From Dehalogenimonas formicexedens (GTDB lineage: Bacteria; Chloroflexota; Dehalococcoidia; Dehalococcoidales; Dehalococcoidaceae): a stretch of 64,000 nucleotides of DNA. The stretch lies in NCBI RefSeq assembly GCF_001953175.1, contig NZ_CP018258.1, positions 1,268,210 to 1,332,209 of the forward strand, written 5' to 3'. The stretch's first letter is position 1. Every line of letters begins with the position of its first letter. The notes beneath the pieces were generated by a model. It saw only the letters and a list, made by a program, of their open reading frames with translations, searched no databases and was not told the origin of the DNA. Below, piece after piece: positions 27,895-36,363 of this stretch. The position numbers and the translations under genes were made by a program.

Positions 27895-29283
27895 TCAGTA
27901 ATTATAACCGACGGTGCCATCAACGCCATAGATCGGCGGGCAGGCATCCCAGAAGCTGGCCGGATCTTTGAGGCCGTAACCCATGGCATCGTCCATTTGA
28001 CGGAAGAATCCGTTGAAGACAGAAGTTGTGGAGACGACGCCTTTTATGACGTTGTGAATACCGGCCTTTTCGTATTTGGTGAAGGTGCAAACCGAAAGGC
28101 AGGTGCCGGCGTTGCAGGAATCGGGGAGAGACTGGTAAGCCCGGCATTTGCGGGAATCTTCAAACCATGCCTTGTGTCCCGGATTGTTCCAGGGACCGCT
28201 GACGTCCCAGGTCGGTTCAGTCTCCGTGGAATGCGCGCCTTCAATACAAGCCTCAGCACATTTTTTGCAGGTCTTGCAGAACTGGAGGAAACCCGCGTTG
28301 ATTGGCTGGTCATCCGGCAGGGGAATATCGGACACGTAGCGGAAAATACCGACTGTCGGTCCCCACTCCGGGGTGATCATCCGGTTCATGCGCCCCATTT
28401 CCCCGAGACCGGACATGACGCCAAAGGCAGGAGCGATACCGGTACCGTTACCGCCTTCAGAAAGCGCGTAATATCCAAGCGAGGTCATGAAACCCTGGAA
28501 TTGTTCCTGGATCAACTGGGCGCGTGGGTAGCGGATCTGCACCTGTAACGGATAAGGATTGCGCTTCCACAGTTCCTGGCTTTCCTGGTTCACAATGGTT
28601 ATCACGGACTTGCATTTGTTGGGATAGACCTGTTCCTTGCCCGCGGTATATGAGGGTACATCTACATCCGCAAAGGTGTACTTCTCCCTATTATTTGGGC
28701 CGTATTCATACATCAATTTCATAGTCGTATTGGTTTCAAGCTGCGTGTAACCGATGCTTAAAGTTCCGTTAAACCTCAAGAATGTACGAATCACAGCGGC
28801 ATTTTCTTCGGCGGTCCCTACCCATTTAGGCACGCCGAGTTTCTCCGGAGTTGAAGCGGTTTTCCAGGTCTCAAAACCATTTGAGGTCAAACCGCGGCTG
28901 GCGTTGCCGCTGAAGGCGTAATCCCTGGCGGTGTAACCGGGATCCTTGGCGGCTTTGTGAGCCAAGGTAGCCTCAGCTTTGGCAGCGGCGCGTCGATCTT
29001 GTTCCGCTTTATCAATATAGGTGGCCAGGTATTCGGTGCCCTTGCCGCGCATGGTGTTGCCTTCGGAAAACTTTTTCATGTTCTGCCAGTCAATTTCGGT
29101 TGTGGGGGTTTCAACGGTCTTGCACCACCATGGCCTTTTTGTGCCAGTGCCCGCGGAAGCCATCTCATCGAGATCATGGAAGGTTGGAGCCACGAGAGAC
29201 GCGGCGCCAACGCCGGCACCCGCCATACCGATTGCCTTCATGAAATCCCGGCGGCTGAGTGTGGAATGAAAATTACTGCCCAT
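27895..29283 (-). CDS. rdhA: Reductive dehalogenase catalytic subunit RdhA (copy 2, no rdhB)
   Basis: 462 aa. Tat signal SRRDFMK at residues 10-16 followed by a Gly/Ala-rich helix. First cluster motif FCKTCKKCAEACI (CX2CX2CX3C, Ile instead of the usual Pro). The second is unusual: CX9CX4CX3C (DSCNAGTCLSVCTF), where CX2CX3C is the norm. No rdhB is adjacent and the protein lacks a membrane helix of its own, so anchoring is unexplained. The terminal segment GVDGTVGYNY is complete. A palindromic operator and a good promoter lie about 50-100 bp upstream. Confidence 0.93.
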   Translation of the reverse strand: MGSNFHSTLSRRDFMKAIGMAGAGVGAASLVAPTFHDLDEMASAGTGTKRPWWCKTVETPTTEIDWQNMKKFSEGNTMRGKGTEYLATYIDKAEQDRRAAAKAEATLAHKAAKDPGYTARDYAFSGNASRGLTSNGFETWKTASTPEKLGVPKWVGTAEENAAVIRTFLRFNGTLSIGYTQLETNTTMKLMYEYGPNNREKYTFADVDVPSYTAGKEQVYPNKCKSVITIVNQESQELWKRNPYPLQVQIRYPRAQLIQEQFQGFMTSLGYYALSEGGNGTGIAPAFGVMSGLGEMGRMNRMITPEWGPTVGIFRYVSDIPLPDDQPINAGFLQFCKTCKKCAEACIEGAHSTETEPTWDVSGPWNNPGHKAWFEDSRKCRAYQSLPDSCNAGTCLSVCTFTKYEKAGIHNVIKGVVSTTSVFNGFFRQMDDAMGYGLKDPASFWDACPPIYGVDGTVGYNY

Positions 29284-29334
29284 TGAGACCCCTTTCAGTA
29301 TTTATTACCTTATGGTTATTATTTAACCTATCAC

Positions 29335-29381
29335 ATGATAAACCATGGATGGTTTGATGTAAATAAGCATTTATGCGTATT
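29335..29381 (-). promoter_or_regulatory. Orphan rdhA promoter with palindromic site D
   Basis: Minus strand: TTTACA (29363-29358), 17-bp spacer, TATCAT (29340-29335). The 20-bp palindrome AATAAGCATTTATGCGTATT (29362-29381) overlaps the -35 by 2 bp. A smaller inverted repeat AAACCATGGATGGTTT lies in the spacer. The leader would be about 45 nt with AAAGGGG as ribosome-binding site. Confidence 0.7.
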
Positions 29382-29467
29382 TTTCGTTAACGTGTGGTTA
29401 ATATGGTGAGGTCATGAATCGTATCTACCGGAACTTTCTATAACCTCATTACCCACTCGGGTAAATT

Positions 29468-29499
29468 GAAGGGGGCGGGTCTTGCGACCCGCCCCCTTC
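29468..29499 (-). terminator. Terminator after the MMPL transporter
   Basis: GAAGGGGGCGGGT (29468-29480) pairs with ACCCGCCCCCTTC (29487-29499) around a 6-nt loop. Very stable G+C hairpin, 25 bp after the transporter stop, with AATTTACC beyond on the minus strand. Confidence 0.65.
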
Positions 29500-29523
29500 G
29501 AACAATAAAAGAGGAGGAGAAAT

Positions 29524-31836
29524 CTAGTACCCGCGGTTGATGATCTCGGACTCGTCCACGGTGACCGGGACCGGGGCGGGGACCAGGCCGCGGGGCAGGC
29601 GGGGAGCGGGAGCGGTTTTGATGGCTTCAGGCGCTTCATCAGTCTCACCGAGGGAGACATTGGGCAGCCAGTTGAGCCACTTGGGCAGATACCAGTTGGT
29701 TTTGCCCAGCATGGTCATGGTGGCAGGTACCAGGACGCAGCGGACCAGGGTGGCGTCTACCAGGATGGCGACGGCGAGACCGAAGCCCATCTGCTGGAAC
29801 ATTGTCATATCGCCCAGGGCGAACCCACCGAAGACGGCAACCATGATCAAAGCGGCGCCGGTGATGAGCTTGCCGGTTGAGCTGAGACCGAAGGCCACGG
29901 CTTCAGAGGTGTTGCCGGTCTTCAGGTAGTGCTCACGGACGCGGCTCAACAGGAACACCTGGTAGTCCATGGACAGACCGAAGAGCAAGGAGAAGAGCAT
30001 CAGGGGCAGCCAGGTCTCGATAACATCCACCTGAATGAAGCCGAAGAGCGAGGCGCCGACACCCTTCTGGAAGACCAGGACGAGCAGGCCGTAGGCGGCG
30101 CCGACGGAGAGCAGGTTCATCAGGATGGCGGTGAGCGGGATGACCACGGAGCGGAAGGCGACCATCAGGATGATGAAAGCCAGGGCCAGCACGAAGGCGA
30201 AGATGACGGGGGTATAGGAATCTGTGGTGGCGTTGAAGTCCAGGGTGCTGGCGGTGCCGCCAGTAACCAGAGCCTGGGCCTGGGTGTCACCGAAGGCAGC
30301 CGGGATGTAGTCATTACGCAAGGCCCTGACGGCATCCATGGATTTCAAGGAAGCCGGGTCACCGGACAGGTTGGCGTAGATGATGGCCAGGTTCTTATCG
30401 GCATAGGAGACGACGTTGGCCGAGCTGAAGCTGTCGTCGCTGCCGATCGAAGCCAGCAGTTTGGCGATGGCGGCCTGGGTGGCGGAGGAATCGATGTCGC
30501 CGTCGACCACGATCCGGGCGGGATCATCCATGCCGACATGGAAGTCAGCCTGGAGAACCATGAAACCTTCCTTGGCGCGGAGATCATCGGGCAGGCCGGA
30601 GATGCCGGAGAAGCCGGACTGTTTGTCGAAGTAGGGGGTCAGGGCGGCGATCAGGATACCGGCGACGATGACCATGCTGACGAGGGGTTTGTGGGTGACG
30701 ACCTTGACCAGGCCAGCCCAGAAACCGGTGACCCTGTGCTCGACGGCTTCATTTTTCTCGGCGCGGGCGGTGAAGGGCATGCGGATCTTGTTGACCCGGT
30801 CACCGAGGAGGCTGATGATTGCGGGCAGGATGGTCATCGAGGCGAGGACAGCGCTGACAACAACCATGATCGAACCCAGGCCCATGCTCTTGAAGATGGA
30901 CAGGGGGAAGATCAGGAGGCCGACCAGGGCTAGGACGACGGTCATGCCGGAGAAAAAGATGGCCTTGTTGGCGGTGCGCGAAGTCACGGCGATGGCCTCA
31001 ACCTTAGACAGGCCCTTCTTGCGCTCCTCGCGGTAGCGGGAGACGATGAAGAGCGAGTAGTCGATACCCACTGCCAGACCCATCATGGTGACCATGTTGG
31101 TGACGAAGAATGACAGACCCATCAGGTGGCTGGTAAGGCCAATGAGACCCAGGGCGGCGACAATGGCGACGACACCCAGGGCGATGGGCAGAAGGGCAGC
31201 GACCAGGGCGCCGAAGACGACGGCCAGGACGACCAGAGCGACCATGATACCGATGCTTTCACCCTTGCTCATGGTGTTCTCGGCGAGGGCCATGGTGTCG
31301 GCATTGAAAGAAGCGGTTCCGGTGTAATAGACCTTGAACTGGCTGTTGCCCGCAGCCATTGTGTCGCCGATGGCATAGACCTGGTCGATGTAATTCTCAG
31401 CTTTATCGACCATAACCAGCGGTATCATTGTTGAATGGCGATCGGCCGAAACCAGAGATGCGTCGTAGGTCATGTAGTAGTGAACGCCGCCCAGGACGAT
31501 CTTATCTCCCAGACCCATGATGTCGGCATACAGCTTCTCGATGGCGGCCTGGTATTCCGGGGCGTCGACGGTGAGCGCGTCTGATTTCAAAATGATGATT
31601 TCATCTTCAGTTGGCGGGGTACTCTCATCGGTTGGATTGGACAGCCTGTCGGTAATCAGGGTGTCGGCCTGCCGGGACTCGGGATTATTAGTGACATCAA
31701 CTTTGGTTACAAGATCATTCCCGGTGACCAAGAAACCGACCGCCGCGATGAGACCAACGACCCACATGCCGATGGTGAGCCACGGCCGGCGAGCCGAGCC
31801 TCTAGCCAGACTTGAGATACCATTGACCAGATTCAT
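29524..31836 (-). CDS. MMPL/RND-family transporter
   Basis: A 770-aa membrane exporter with the RND two-fold layout. It has one N-terminal helix, an external domain (about 35-190), five helices (MSKGESIGIMVALVVLAVVF onward), a cytoplasmic loop with REERKKGLSKVEAI, a second external domain (about 400-540) and five more helices. The motif GIDYSLFIVSRYREE and its second-half counterpart GLSMDYQVFLLSRVRE are MMPL signatures. Substrate unknown; relatives export lipids or drugs. Monocistronic, ending in a strong hairpin. Confidence 0.88.
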   Translation of the reverse strand: MNLVNGISSLARGSARRPWLTIGMWVVGLIAAVGFLVTGNDLVTKVDVTNNPESRQADTLITDRLSNPTDESTPPTEDEIIILKSDALTVDAPEYQAAIEKLYADIMGLGDKIVLGGVHYYMTYDASLVSADRHSTMIPLVMVDKAENYIDQVYAIGDTMAAGNSQFKVYYTGTASFNADTMALAENTMSKGESIGIMVALVVLAVVFGALVAALLPIALGVVAIVAALGLIGLTSHLMGLSFFVTNMVTMMGLAVGIDYSLFIVSRYREERKKGLSKVEAIAVTSRTANKAIFFSGMTVVLALVGLLIFPLSIFKSMGLGSIMVVVSAVLASMTILPAIISLLGDRVNKIRMPFTARAEKNEAVEHRVTGFWAGLVKVVTHKPLVSMVIVAGILIAALTPYFDKQSGFSGISGLPDDLRAKEGFMVLQADFHVGMDDPARIVVDGDIDSSATQAAIAKLLASIGSDDSFSSANVVSYADKNLAIIYANLSGDPASLKSMDAVRALRNDYIPAAFGDTQAQALVTGGTASTLDFNATTDSYTPVIFAFVLALAFIILMVAFRSVVIPLTAILMNLLSVGAAYGLLVLVFQKGVGASLFGFIQVDVIETWLPLMLFSLLFGLSMDYQVFLLSRVREHYLKTGNTSEAVAFGLSSTGKLITGAALIMVAVFGGFALGDMTMFQQMGFGLAVAILVDATLVRCVLVPATMTMLGKTNWYLPKWLNWLPNVSLGETDEAPEAIKTAPAPRLPRGLVPAPVPVTVDESEIINRGY

Positions 31837-31998
31837 TGCTTTCCTCCCTTTAATTGTTCGCCTATATCTTAAAATGGCAACAGTTCACCCATAACTGCCT
31901 TATGAACGGATTTTCACTGGCGGGGGTGGGGGTTTTTAAACTAGCCGAATGGGCAGGCCGTTGAAAAAGTTACCGAGCGCAAGGCTTTTGTACCGGAT

Positions 31999-32142
31999 TC
32001 AACGTAGGGACTGCCCCAAGAATACCGGCCAGATAATGATCCCGATGACGCCTTTCCAGAATGAAAGGTCTGCAAAGCCGATGGTAAACAGCCAGCCGAT
32101 GAACCAGATGGCACCACCGCAGGCTCCTCCACGTTTGTCCAT
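31999..32142 (-). CDS. Small membrane protein (47 aa)
   Basis: Below the usual length cut-off. ATG at 32142 with GAGGAG 8 nt upstream. Basic Gly/Cys N-terminus (MDKRGGACGG) followed by two short hydrophobic segments (AIWFIGWLFTIGFADL and GVIGIIIWPVFLG). Last gene of the DUF2089-led operon. Function unknown. Confidence 0.65.
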   Translation of the reverse strand: MDKRGGACGGAIWFIGWLFTIGFADLSFWKGVIGIIIWPVFLGQSLR

Positions 32143-32198
32143 GTTTTTCTCCTCACAATTTTGAAAAATTTAAATTTCGACCCAGCCTGCGGCTAATG

Positions 32199-32648
32199 TC
32201 ATTCAGCGAAGACCCGAACTTTGCCTTCACCACCGTCGATATCCACTTCGAGCTCAGAAAGAGCTTCGATCAGATCATCGATATCCTCGTCCTTGATATT
32301 TTTGATGTTAAGATTGATGCCGCGGCAGCGGAGCTCCTCCTCCACCTTGTCCCCGGCTTCGCGGGGGATGAGGGAGGTAAACTTCATGCCCGCCCTGATG
32401 AGGCTGACCGGTACACGAACATTCACCCGTTCGGGACCTTCACCATGATGCCCTTGCGGATTATCCACCATCACGCGGAGGTACTTTACCTTGCAGCCTA
32501 CCCGGTTCAAGATCTGTTCCACGGGTTTTTCATCTGAAAAGGACGAACTACCCCCGCGGTCGATGGCCGAAAGGAGCCTGGTGGCTTCGTCGACGGTGAT
32601 CTTCTTGGCGTCGAGCATTTCGAGTATCTTTTTACGGTTATCAGACAT
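32199..32648 (-). CDS. SHOCT/YvlB-like regulatory-domain protein
   Basis: 149 aa. The first 30 residues (RKKILEMLDAKKITVDEATRLLSAID) are the short helical module found at the start of YvlB/SHOCT-like envelope-stress proteins. The rest is a beta-rich segment (YLRVMVDNPQG, VNVRVPVSLIRAGMKF) and an acidic C-terminus. The same EITAEEAVRRLS-type helix ends the DUF2089 protein of this operon, so the two may share a partner. Soluble. Confidence 0.7.
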   Translation of the reverse strand: MSDNRKKILEMLDAKKITVDEATRLLSAIDRGGSSSFSDEKPVEQILNRVGCKVKYLRVMVDNPQGHHGEGPERVNVRVPVSLIRAGMKFTSLIPREAGDKVEEELRCRGINLNIKNIKDEDIDDLIEALSELEVDIDGGEGKVRVFAE

Positions 32649-32659
32649 ATTTCTTCTCC

Positions 32660-32944
32660 TTAAACAAAATCAAGCAACAGGGCTTTTTGTCCGGTTTGGA
32701 TGTCCATTTTCAAGCCGCGCATGGCGAAAAGCACCCGCCAGATATAGGGACCAGCCATAATCAGAGGGCGCGCCCTGCCTGCCGGCACCAGGAAAATGGC
32801 GGCGATGAGTATAAAAGGAAGGGCAATAAGCATGAGAGCCAGCAAAATTGGATATATCAGAAACCACGGAAGCCAGAGCCCAACGAACTTTTCACGCGAG
32901 GGAATCCTCAGGTGTAACAAAAGGGGCGGCCAATTCATTTTCAC
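32660..32944 (-). CDS. Small membrane protein (94 aa)
   Basis: One long hydrophobic region, probably two helices (FVGLWLPWFLIYPILLALML and IALPFILIAAIFLVPAG), then PLIMAGPYIWRVLFAMRGLKMDIQTGQKALLLDFV. No family named with confidence. It sits 11 bp before the YvlB/SHOCT-like gene; such pairs occur in lia/yvl-type envelope-stress operons. Confidence 0.65.
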   Translation of the reverse strand: MKMNWPPLLLHLRIPSREKFVGLWLPWFLIYPILLALMLIALPFILIAAIFLVPAGRARPLIMAGPYIWRVLFAMRGLKMDIQTGQKALLLDFV

Positions 32945-32951
32945 CCTCCTT

Positions 32952-33071
32952 CTAGGCGAACAACCCTTCGAGCCATTGCCAGATCTCCGAGATATGGGTC
33001 AGAACAAACACCACAAGAATCAATGAAACTACGAAAAGCAGGAATCCGAAGCAACCGCAGCCACCTCTCAT
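32952..33071 (-). CDS. Very small membrane protein (39 aa)
   Basis: Short gene whose ATG overlaps the DUF2089 stop by 4 nt (ATGA), a strong sign of coupled translation. MRGGCGCFGFLLFVVSLILV continues as a single transmembrane helix and ends HISEIWQWLEGLFA, an amphipathic tail. Confidence 0.65.
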   Translation of the reverse strand: MRGGCGCFGFLLFVVSLILVVFVLTHISEIWQWLEGLFA

Positions 33072-33439
33072 GAGAGTCTCCTGACCGCCTCTTCAGCAGT
33101 GATTTCACCTCGTTCCAGCATGCCTAAAACATCTTCTTTTTCCGGTTCCGTTTGCACCGCCGGCTCGAATTCCACCATCTTAAGCTTGCCAGCCAGTTTG
33201 TCCAGCCGGTTCTTCACCGTAGGGTAGCTGATGCCGAACATGCGCTCCATATCCTTGATCGAGCCATGGGCGCTGATAAAAGCCATGACAAAAACCTGGT
33301 CATCCGATTCAAGTTGCGCCAGAGGGGGCAGGGCGAACTCACCCTCGATGGCAATCCCGGAATCCGCGAGTTTTACCCTCTCGACGACAATCGAACCCCC
33401 ACCGGTAAGCCTGGTAAGTTCGGTCCAATCTCTAATCAT
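33068..33439 (-). CDS. DUF2089-family regulator
   Basis: 123 aa. The middle contains a helix-turn-helix (ISAHGSIKDMERMFGISYPTVKNRLDKL) typical of DUF2089 proteins, followed by EKEDVLGMLERGEITAEEAVRRLS, a short helical module like the one at the start of the YvlB/SHOCT-like protein. The ATG at 33439 has GGAG 6 nt before it; an in-frame GTG 12 nt upstream is the alternative. First gene of a five-gene operon, so probably its own regulator. Confidence 0.78.
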   Translation of the reverse strand: MIRDWTELTRLTGGGSIVVERVKLADSGIAIEGEFALPPLAQLESDDQVFVMAFISAHGSIKDMERMFGISYPTVKNRLDKLAGKLKMVEFEPAVQTEPEKEDVLGMLERGEITAEEAVRRLS

Positions 33440-33480
33440 TTTCAACTCCACTTGGCGGCGACTTTAACTTTTATGACCTT

Positions 33481-33508
33481 ATTATAGCCTGCTTTTTGAT
33501 ATTGTCAA
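33481..33508 (-). promoter_or_regulatory. Promoter of the DUF2089 operon
   Basis: Minus strand: perfect TTGACA (33508-33503), 16-bp spacer, perfect TATAAT (33486-33481). About 40 bp lie between the -10 and the DUF2089 start. Confidence 0.75.
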
Positions 33509-33839
33509 TAGTCTTTTCAATAATTTTTATTTCTTTGGTCGTTGATATTGATTTTATTGATTTATAAGCTTTTGCCGAGCACACGCCTTTATGAATACAA
33601 GCCTACACGGAAACCTCATCAAGACATGATTATTGCGGGCGGGTCCAAGACCCGCCCCTACGCCTCGTTTCTTGGGGGGAGGATGGATGGAGCGGGCGAG
33701 CGGCCGCTCGCCCCTGCAAAAAACAAGTCCGCTCATGGTTCATTTCGCCAGGCTCAGCCCAGCAAAGGCTCCCCGACTTCATCGAGGGGCGAGCACCACG
33801 AACGGACTTAGAAGCGCAGGATAATACTAATGAACGGCG
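33509..33839. repeat. Repeat-bearing intergenic region
   Basis: The first 100 bp are A+T-rich. Then a GGGCGGGTC-CAA-GACCCGCCC hairpin followed by CCTACG (33637-33663) and a perfect 20-bp palindrome GGGCGAGCGGCCGCTCGCCC (33694-33713). Both match the GGGC...GCCCCTAC element type seen at 18726, 18953 and 47087. No gene seen. Confidence 0.6.
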
Positions 33840-34346
33840 CTAGACAAACCGGGTGATATGTTGCTTAAGGAAGGCGGCAATCTCAGCCTTATCATAGGGC
33901 CATGCGTATACCGTTTCGATCCTGGGGTGATCTTCCTGGAAGATTCTTATGGCGGCTGGGATCTCGGCTTCGGCGTGTTCGCCGCCACGGGTCATCATGG
34001 GAGTGGCAACAATGATTTTTTCAGGGCTTTCATCGGCGGCGATTTCAAGCGCGGTGGCTACATCCGGAGCGCAGAATTCGTTGTAGCCGACAACCACCTT
34101 GAAGCCGGTGGCCAGTGAAAGTTCGGAGGCCAAAGCCTCGGATGCCGCATAAAAGGGGTCATTGGCGGCGGTACGGGGCCAATTCTTGATTTTCTCTTCC
34201 AGTTCGGCATACCTAGGATTGACCACGGCGCCGTGACCCCCTTCCCGCTTCATCTTGCCATAGATAACGAAAAACTCGGAAAGTTCCTGGCGGGGAAAAT
34301 CGGTGGGGGGAGCGCCATGCATCACGAGAACGATTATTGTTTTCAT
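33840..34346 (-). CDS. CbiX-like sirohydrochlorin chelatase family protein
   Basis: A 168-aa protein of the class II chelatase type: VLVMHGAPPTDFPRQEL with a histidine at residue 10, ELEEKIKNWPRTA, KVVVGYNEFCAPDVATAL, and a second histidine in RGGEHAEAEIPAA, the pair that positions metal insertion into sirohydrochlorin. Cobalt insertion for corrinoids or iron for sirohaem are both possible. ATG at 34346 has GGGAG upstream; the longer frame lacks a site. It diverges from the MerR/radical SAM operon. Confidence 0.7.
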   Translation of the reverse strand: MKTIIVLVMHGAPPTDFPRQELSEFFVIYGKMKREGGHGAVVNPRYAELEEKIKNWPRTAANDPFYAASEALASELSLATGFKVVVGYNEFCAPDVATALEIAADESPEKIIVATPMMTRGGEHAEAEIPAAIRIFQEDHPRIETVYAWPYDKAEIAAFLKQHITRFV

Positions 34347-34410
34347 AACTCCCATATTAGCATAAAAACACCCGGTCTCAACCCAAATATAAGTGTCTTT
34401 GGCAATCATA

Positions 34411-34458
34411 ATTGCGTAAGACTACTTATTTCAGTTCGGTCTTAAATTAGTTTATAAT
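34411..34458 (+). promoter_or_regulatory. MerR/radical SAM/TRAP operon promoter with palindromic site F
   Basis: TATAAT (34453-34458) with TTCAGT (34430-34435) 17 bp upstream. The palindrome ATTGCGTAAGACTACTTATT (34411-34430), with core GTA-4-TAC, ends on the -35. An ATG directly after the -10 (34459) precedes the expected transcription start and cannot serve as start codon. Confidence 0.6.
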
Positions 34459-34491
34459 ATGTTTTATGAGATTTTTACAGATTTTTTTGGC

Positions 34492-35133
34492 GTGAACGAA
34501 GACCTGCTTACGATCAGCGAGGCCGCCGACGCTCTTGGGGTCAGTGAGCCGGCTCTGCGTACCTGGACCGACGAGGGACAGATCAAAGCCTTCGTAACGC
34601 CCGGGGGACACCGGCGGTATCTCAAGTCCGAACTCAAGAAATTCATCGGACTGAATCAAAAACGGTTGGGAATCAAAAGCCTGACCGAAAAGCTGGAAAG
34701 CACCGCTGCCCTTCACCGGGAAATCGGAGCCACCATGGCCGCCACAGACCCCTGGCGTGAGCACCTCGATGAAACCACCCAACTGAGGTTCGGGGACCTC
34801 GGCAGGCGGCTACTCGGATTATTGACCCAATGCGTCACCAAACCCTCCAGGCCGGAGGAAACCATAGATGCCGCGAGAGAAATCGGCCGAAGCTATGGCG
34901 AATTGACCAAGCATCTCGAAATACCGGTGGGGGCTTCGGTCCGCGCTTTCATCCAACACAGGCAGCCGATGCTCACCGCTACTTTCGACATGATGAAGCG
35001 GGGCGAAGTAACCGAACGCCAGATAGCCGAGGCAATCCCACTGGTCGACCGGGCTATGGATGAAGCCCTGATCTCTCTGGTCGAGGCTCATGAAAGAACG
35101 ACTCTTATCACAGGCGAGGAAACTCACGATTGA
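34492..35133 (+). CDS. MerR/excisionase-type HTH regulator with helical sensor domain
   Basis: 213 aa. Residues 6-55 are a MerR-type winged HTH (LLTISEAADALGVSEPALRTW, TPGGHRRYLKSELKKFI). The rest is all-helical (RFGDLGRRLLGLLTQCVTKP, LEIPVGASVRAFIQHRQPML, AIPLVDRAMDEALISLVEAH), like helical sensor domains of other regulators; no cobalamin-binding motif is seen. The GTG at 34492 is used because the upstream ATG precedes the transcription start. It overlaps the radical SAM gene by 4 nt. Confidence 0.72.
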   Translation: MNEDLLTISEAADALGVSEPALRTWTDEGQIKAFVTPGGHRRYLKSELKKFIGLNQKRLGIKSLTEKLESTAALHREIGATMAATDPWREHLDETTQLRFGDLGRRLLGLLTQCVTKPSRPEETIDAAREIGRSYGELTKHLEIPVGASVRAFIQHRQPMLTATFDMMKRGEVTERQIAEAIPLVDRAMDEALISLVEAHERTTLITGEETHD

Positions 35134-36233
35134 ACAACGAACTTGCACCCGCTCCTCAACTTGTTGCCTGGGAAATCACTCGAAGCTGTAACCTTTCCTG
35201 CGCCCACTGCCGGGCCTCGGCGCAAAGCGGCGGTTACGAAGGCGAACTCTCGACCGAAGAGTGTTTCAAACTGGTCGATCAAATTGCCGAAGTGGGGAAA
35301 CCGATCCTGATCCTGACCGGCGGCGAACCTCTTCTTCGCGGAGACGTCTTCGACATCGGCAAATACGCCATCGGTAAAGGGCTGCGAGTGGTGATGGGGA
35401 CCAACGGCACCATGGTCACTGAAGAGATCGCTTCCAGAATGAAAACTGTGCCGCTTTCCCGTATCAGCATCAGCCTCGATTATCCAACCCCCGAGCTCCA
35501 GGATGAATTCCGCGGCGCCAAAGGAGCCTTCGAGTCCGCCCTGGCCGGGATAAGGAATGCCCAGAAGGCGGGTATTGAAGTCCAGATCAATATGACGGTG
35601 ACCCGGAAAAACGCCGAATATCTGCCTGCACTCGTCGGCCTGGCGCTCGAACTCGGAGTCGCCGCCTTCCACCCGTTCATGCTGGTGCCCACGGGCCGGG
35701 GCAAAGGTCTGGCTCAAGAGGAACTGTCGCCCGACGATTATGAATCCACGCTCAAATGGATCTACCAGAAACAAAAAGAACTAGGGGACAAGTTGAATTT
35801 CAAGCCGACCGACGCCCCCCATTATTACCGGATAGTCCAGCAGTGCGGCGGCACGGTCAGTTTCGGGCACGGACATCGCCCGAGCCAAGGACAACAAACG
35901 GGCCATCAGGGCATGAACGCTCACACCAGAGGCTGCCTGGCTGGTACCGGTTTCTGTTTTATCTCTCATACCGGCAAGGTCCAGGGCTGCGGGTACCTGG
36001 ACATCGAAGCCGGTGATATTCGCGAGAATACCTTCTCAGAAGTGTGGAACGAATCTCCCCTGTTCCGCGAAATCCGCGATCTATCGAAACTCAAAGGCAA
36101 GTGCGGTCGTTGCGAGTTTAAAACAGTCTGCGGCGGCTGTCGGGCGAGAGCTTACGAAACCAGCGGCGATTACCTTGCGGCGGAACCTTATTGCGCGTAT
36201 CGACCTTCAGGTATTGCTGCAGGTACAAACTGA
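35130..36233 (+). CDS. Radical SAM/SPASM enzyme, AhbC/AhbD/NirJ-like
   Basis: 367 aa. Radical SAM cluster motif CNLSCAHC (Cys20, Cys24, Cys27) after LVAWEITRS, then TGGEPLLRGD. A C-terminal SPASM-type cysteine region holds extra clusters (GCGYLDIEAGDI, CGRCEFKTVCGGCRARAY). This profile is that of the haem-synthesis enzymes AhbC/AhbD and NirJ, which decarboxylate or trim tetrapyrrole side chains. Related peptide-modifying enzymes share it, so the tetrapyrrole role is inference. TTG start overlapping the regulator stop. Confidence 0.78.
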   Translation: MNNELAPAPQLVAWEITRSCNLSCAHCRASAQSGGYEGELSTEECFKLVDQIAEVGKPILILTGGEPLLRGDVFDIGKYAIGKGLRVVMGTNGTMVTEEIASRMKTVPLSRISISLDYPTPELQDEFRGAKGAFESALAGIRNAQKAGIEVQINMTVTRKNAEYLPALVGLALELGVAAFHPFMLVPTGRGKGLAQEELSPDDYESTLKWIYQKQKELGDKLNFKPTDAPHYYRIVQQCGGTVSFGHGHRPSQGQQTGHQGMNAHTRGCLAGTGFCFISHTGKVQGCGYLDIEAGDIRENTFSEVWNESPLFREIRDLSKLKGKCGRCEFKTVCGGCRARAYETSGDYLAAEPYCAYRPSGIAAGTN

Positions 36234-36289
36234 CTAATTGGCGGAGATATCAAACCCAACAATGGCGACAGTAGCCAATCGAGGATCAA

Positions 36290-36326
36290 AAATCCCCCTT
36301 AATCCCCCTTTTCCAAAGGGGGAAAA
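36290..36326. repeat. AATCCCCCTT dispersed repeat
   Basis: AAATCCCCCTTAATCCCCCTT followed by TTCCAAAGGGGGAAA; the CCCCCTTT and AAAGGGGG arms are inverted. This is a widespread intergenic repeat type. It lies just upstream of the TRAP permease, where the frame happens to be open. Confidence 0.6.
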
Positions 36327-36363
36327 ACAAAACGCTGGCGGAGGACTTTCTCGATACAACTAT

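Noticed and set aside
29929-30933. 334-aa acidic plus-strand frame
   Set aside because: Antisense to the MMPL transporter; repetitive Asp/Glu/Gln composition is typical of such shadows.
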